Assembly (NCBI GenBank): GCA_000310025.1
Contig: FN649003.1
Span: forward strand, 541,852-559,076
Length of the DNA stretch: 17,225 nucleotides
Origin: Ectocarpus siliculosus
Taxonomy: Eukaryota > Sar > Phaeophyceae > Ectocarpales > Ectocarpaceae
Reading direction: 5' to 3'
A program made the position numbers and the translations under genes. This document shows, in pieces, positions 15,701-17,225 of the stretch (positions are counted from its first letter, which is position 1; every line of letters begins with the position of its first letter). The notes beneath the pieces are model-generated. The model was not told where the DNA came from and did no database searches. It saw only the letters and a list, made by a program, of their open reading frames with translations.

Positions 15701-17167
15701 GACGGCTGCAAAGCAGCGGCGGCGGCGGCGGCGGCGTCGCCTCCGGCGGAGCACTCGAATCCCACGGAAGCGCGAGTCCTGACGCGTATGGATGACCACT
15801 TTCGTCTGACCCTAAACACGTTTGTGAAGTACGCTCCCGAGACCACAGTGGCCATCGTCAAGGAGTTCCTAGCGTTAGGAACGGCTCCTCCCAGCAGCCT
15901 CTGTGGCACCATCGTGTCTTCGCTGCTAGAGTCCAGGTGATAAATAGTGGGCCGAGGCTGTTCGTGTTTCCGCGGGCTTTGTCAGATTTGTTTTCTGGTT
16001 TGTTTTGCTATGTTTTTCTGTTGGTTTTGTGCGGTTTCAAAACGTTGCGGGTGTGTTCGTAGACTGGTGAAAGTCCGCATGGCGTCGGGGGAAAGCGATC
16101 GATGGAACTTGTGCCAGATGTGCGTCTTGGTGAACGCGTCACACCGGAATAAAACGAGTACGATTCACGATACACGTGCCATATGTGCATGTTCGTGAAG
16201 ACAACACCCCACCCAACCCTTCCGTCAACCCCCCAGCTTCGCTTCCCTCCGGTTAACGTGTTTCCCACTTGCACACATATTTTTGCTGGGTTCTTTAAGT
16301 TTGTACCCATTTGGGGGGGGGTTGTAGTTTGCCCGTGACCACGCAAGGCGTCCGCGTCGCCGTCGTACCGATACTGATGTTAGACGGTACGGTGAGCGAG
16401 ACGGGAACGGTTTTCATTGTCAAGACAACAACAGCAACAACAACAACAATAACAACAACGACATGTAGCCTATGCGATACACACCGCTCACCACCACCCG
16501 CTCCTCGGTTGGGCTGTCCGGTCTCTCCACCGCCGCTACAGGTGCAGGATCCGGAGCGAGTGCCTCCGCCTGCAGCTGCGCGCCATGCTGGACGTCGACC
16601 CGAACGTCTGGTCCCCGCCCGACAAAGACGACGCACCCGGGTGGCTGGAAAACCTCATGGGCGTTATCCTCACGGACCCCCCTGCCGTCGCGAAGCGGCG
16701 AGACCCCCCGAGCGACCAGGTGCTAGGGGCCCACGCCATCGTCCTGGAACTGGTGGTGGACTACCTGGCCGCCGCCGGCGGGGGGGGTAGCAGCAGCACG
16801 GCGGCGGCGGTGGCGGAGAGGGCGATGCATTTTTTCGCCTTGCCGGCGACGAAGGGGAGAGGGAGGCGAAAGCCGCCGCCGCCGCAGGAGGTCGCGCGGA
16901 ACCTCGCGAAGCACGCGGTCGGGAAGAGCGCCGAGTGGGCGGTGGGGGCGTGGGGGTCGGAGGGAGCGGGCAGAAGCAGCAGCAGCAGCCGGCGGCGGCG
17001 GCGGCCGCAGGAGAGCCCGGAGCTCGTCCGGTTCCGTCTCCTCTCGGCTAAACTGCTGGCGGAGGTGGTGGAAAGTTGCGCCTTGCCCGCGGACGAGGCT
17101 TGCGACGCGATCGTAGACCAGATGGACTTGTTCGCCGGAGGAGTGCCTGCCGCTTCCGCTTCCGCTT

Positions 17168-17212
<45 letters not shown>

Positions 17213-17225
17213 GCTGGGTCGGCGT
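12550..17225 (+). CDS. Gene B: multi-exon gene for a low-complexity nuclear-type protein with PIP-like and SUMO-interaction-like motifs; 3' end outside window
   Basis: Proposed exons are 12550-12786, 13471 to about 13590 (end uncertain), 14039-15936 and 16542 onward. The first three are in phase 0. Exon 3 ends in phase 2 at a GTGATA donor and exon 4 restores the frame. I do not recognise the family. What can be seen: a basic Ala/Ser/Pro-rich start of exon 3, KRRLEDFFG (14585-14611), which resembles a PCNA-binding PIP box with Lys for Gln, a long Gly-Ser linker, and two hydrophobic-acidic motifs typical of SUMO-interacting motifs (VVDLCDLDD, 14967-14996; PIDLCDDDSDDE, about 15028-15063). A helical C-terminus runs across the exon 3/4 junction. 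PIP plus SIM motifs would suit a replication or repair factor, but this is inference from short motifs. MITE copy 2 lies in the first intron. Confidence 0.65.
12787..13470 (+). other. Gene B intron 1 (tentative, 684 nt)
   Basis: From the GTGTGT donor to an acceptor with a strong pyrimidine tract (TTCTTTTTTTCTTCACAAG). It contains MITE copy 2. The remainder, 13108-13460, holds nothing I can identify. Confidence 0.48.
12886..13105 (+). mobile_element. MITE copy 2 (220 bp) with TA target duplication
   Basis: Its ends are diverged inverted repeats (CCTTAGAGATTGCATAAGAT against the complement of ATCTTACGCAACCTACGT), with TA at 12884-12885 and 13106-13107. Internally it matches the reverse complement of 682-899 throughout, for example TACTCCACGACGAAGAG and the stretch ending in CTGCCGxGxAATCGAG. 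It is more diverged at its ends than copy 1 and has no coding capacity. Confidence 0.8.
13471..13590 (+). CDS. Gene B exon 2 (tentative)
   Basis: It starts after the pyrimidine-rich CTTCACAAG acceptor and reads phase 0 through VDAAGLEAMVAARDRAVATRR, which looks helical. The 3' end is uncertain: AGG before GTATTAG (13591) keeps phase 0 with exon 3, but the frame stays open further and other donors are possible. Confidence 0.45.
13591..14038 (+). other. Gene B intron 2 (tentative) with CA repeats
   Basis: It contains three CA-rich tracts (about 13744-13763, 13811-13830, 14004-14025), a T-run (13915-13926), an A-run (about 13993-14004) and two imperfect copies of a GGCCAGCCGGTT segment (near 13776 and 13889). 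These suggest a degenerate tandem duplication. The intron ends with TTTTCACAG. Confidence 0.5.
14039..15936 (+). CDS. Gene B exon 3 (large exon)
   Basis: The acceptor TTTTCACAG ends at 14038. The frame runs 632 codons plus 2 nt. It begins with ordered-looking sequence (YEKQVLLQTTSTPRNAVLL), then basic low-complexity sequence. A folded stretch (AQKYLLVGDTVDLG) is followed by the PIP-like motif, Gly-Ser linker, two SIM-like motifs, a 13-Gly run and Ser/Pro-rich sequence. It ends with a helical segment (FRLTLNTFVKYAPETTVAI). The frame stops at TGA 15938-15940, two bases into the proposed intron, so the exon could also be terminal if that donor is not used. Confidence 0.78.
14672..14787. repeat. 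Gly-Ser codon repeat in gene B exon 3
   Basis: Imperfect GGCGGTAGC/GGCAGC units encode a flexible linker of about 37 Gly and Ser residues. The GC-rich repeat also keeps the antisense frame open (Pro/Leu runs). Confidence 0.85.
15116..15154. repeat. (GGT)13 encoding poly-Gly
   Basis: Pure GGT triplets give 13 Gly in gene B exon 3, followed by (GCT)n for Ala. It is probably length-variable. Confidence 0.93.
15937..16541 (+). other. Gene B intron 3 (605 nt)
   Basis: From the GTGATA donor at 15937 to the acceptor CGCTACAG at 16541. It contains a G8 run near 16312 and a CAA-rich tract at 16428-16462. If the donor is not used, this is the 3' UTR and intergenic DNA between two genes. Confidence 0.6.
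16428..16462. repeat. Imperfect (CAA)n tract
   Basis: CAA/CAG/TAA triplets, about eleven units, in non-coding sequence upstream of gene B exon 4. Confidence 0.85.
16542..17225 (+). CDS. Gene B exon 4, open to the right window edge
   Basis: The first base completes an Arg codon with exon 3, and the frame is then open for 227 codons to the edge. The sequence has a protein-like composition: SECLRLQLRAMLDVDPNVW, GWLENLMGVILTDPPAVA, HAIVLELVVDYLAAAGG, then after a basic linker VRFRLLSAKLLAEVVESC and DAIVDQMDLFAGG. These are amphipathic helices, suggesting an alpha-helical repeat fold. It ends in a poly-Ala run. No family was recognised. An alternative is that it belongs to a separate gene starting at the ATG at 16585. 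Confidence 0.7.
17170..17209. repeat. (GCC)13 encoding poly-Ala
   Basis: A pure GCC triplet run in the gene B exon 4 frame near the window edge. Confidence 0.93.

Overview
The window looks like nuclear DNA of a photosynthetic stramenopile, most probably a brown alga of the Ectocarpus type. The grounds are intron-rich genes with GT-AG introns, GC-rich genes coding long Ala/Gly/Ser tracts, a gene whose predicted N-terminus resembles the bipartite plastid presequence of secondary-plastid algae (signal peptide, then Phe at the cleavage site), TTAGGG-type repeats, and a full-length Ty3/Gypsy element. The organism is an inference; no rRNA or other diagnostic gene is present. I see no tRNA, rRNA, CRISPR array or prokaryotic feature.

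Layout. Two host genes are divergently arranged around about 234 bp at 12316-12549. Gene A runs leftwards from its ATG at 12315. I assembled it by hand from six exons (12315-12026, 11355-11187, 10678-10542, 9379-9252, 609-519, 223-34), and it continues past the left edge. All five junctions preserve the reading phase, giving 335 codons so far. Its product is a protein-kinase-fold protein with the beta-3 Lys and DFG motif, but HRS in place of the catalytic HRD, so it is probably a pseudokinase, and it is predicted to be plastid-targeted. Gene B runs rightwards from 12550 and leaves the window at 17225. It has two well-supported exons (14039-15936 and 16542 onward) and two tentative upstream ones. 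Its product is a low-complexity protein with a PIP-box-like motif, two SUMO-interaction-like motifs and a helical C-terminal region.

Mobile DNA. Gene A's fourth intron (9251-610) is 8.6 kb long because it holds a complete Ty3/Gypsy chromovirus-like element (1075-9083) with apparently identical 336-bp LTRs and an ACATC target duplication. The element lies antisense to the host gene. Its coding region is an acidic upstream ORF, a gag ORF in the +1 frame, a single UAG between gag and pol, a pol with protease, RT, RNase H and integrase broken by one frameshift, and a C-terminal chromodomain-like module. A 218-220 bp MITE family with a TA target site is present twice, once in an intron of each host gene, in the same orientation relative to each host gene.

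The remaining non-coding DNA is intron or intergenic sequence with microsatellites (TC, CA, CAA), short tandem duplications and a four-unit telomere-like array at 11581-11607.
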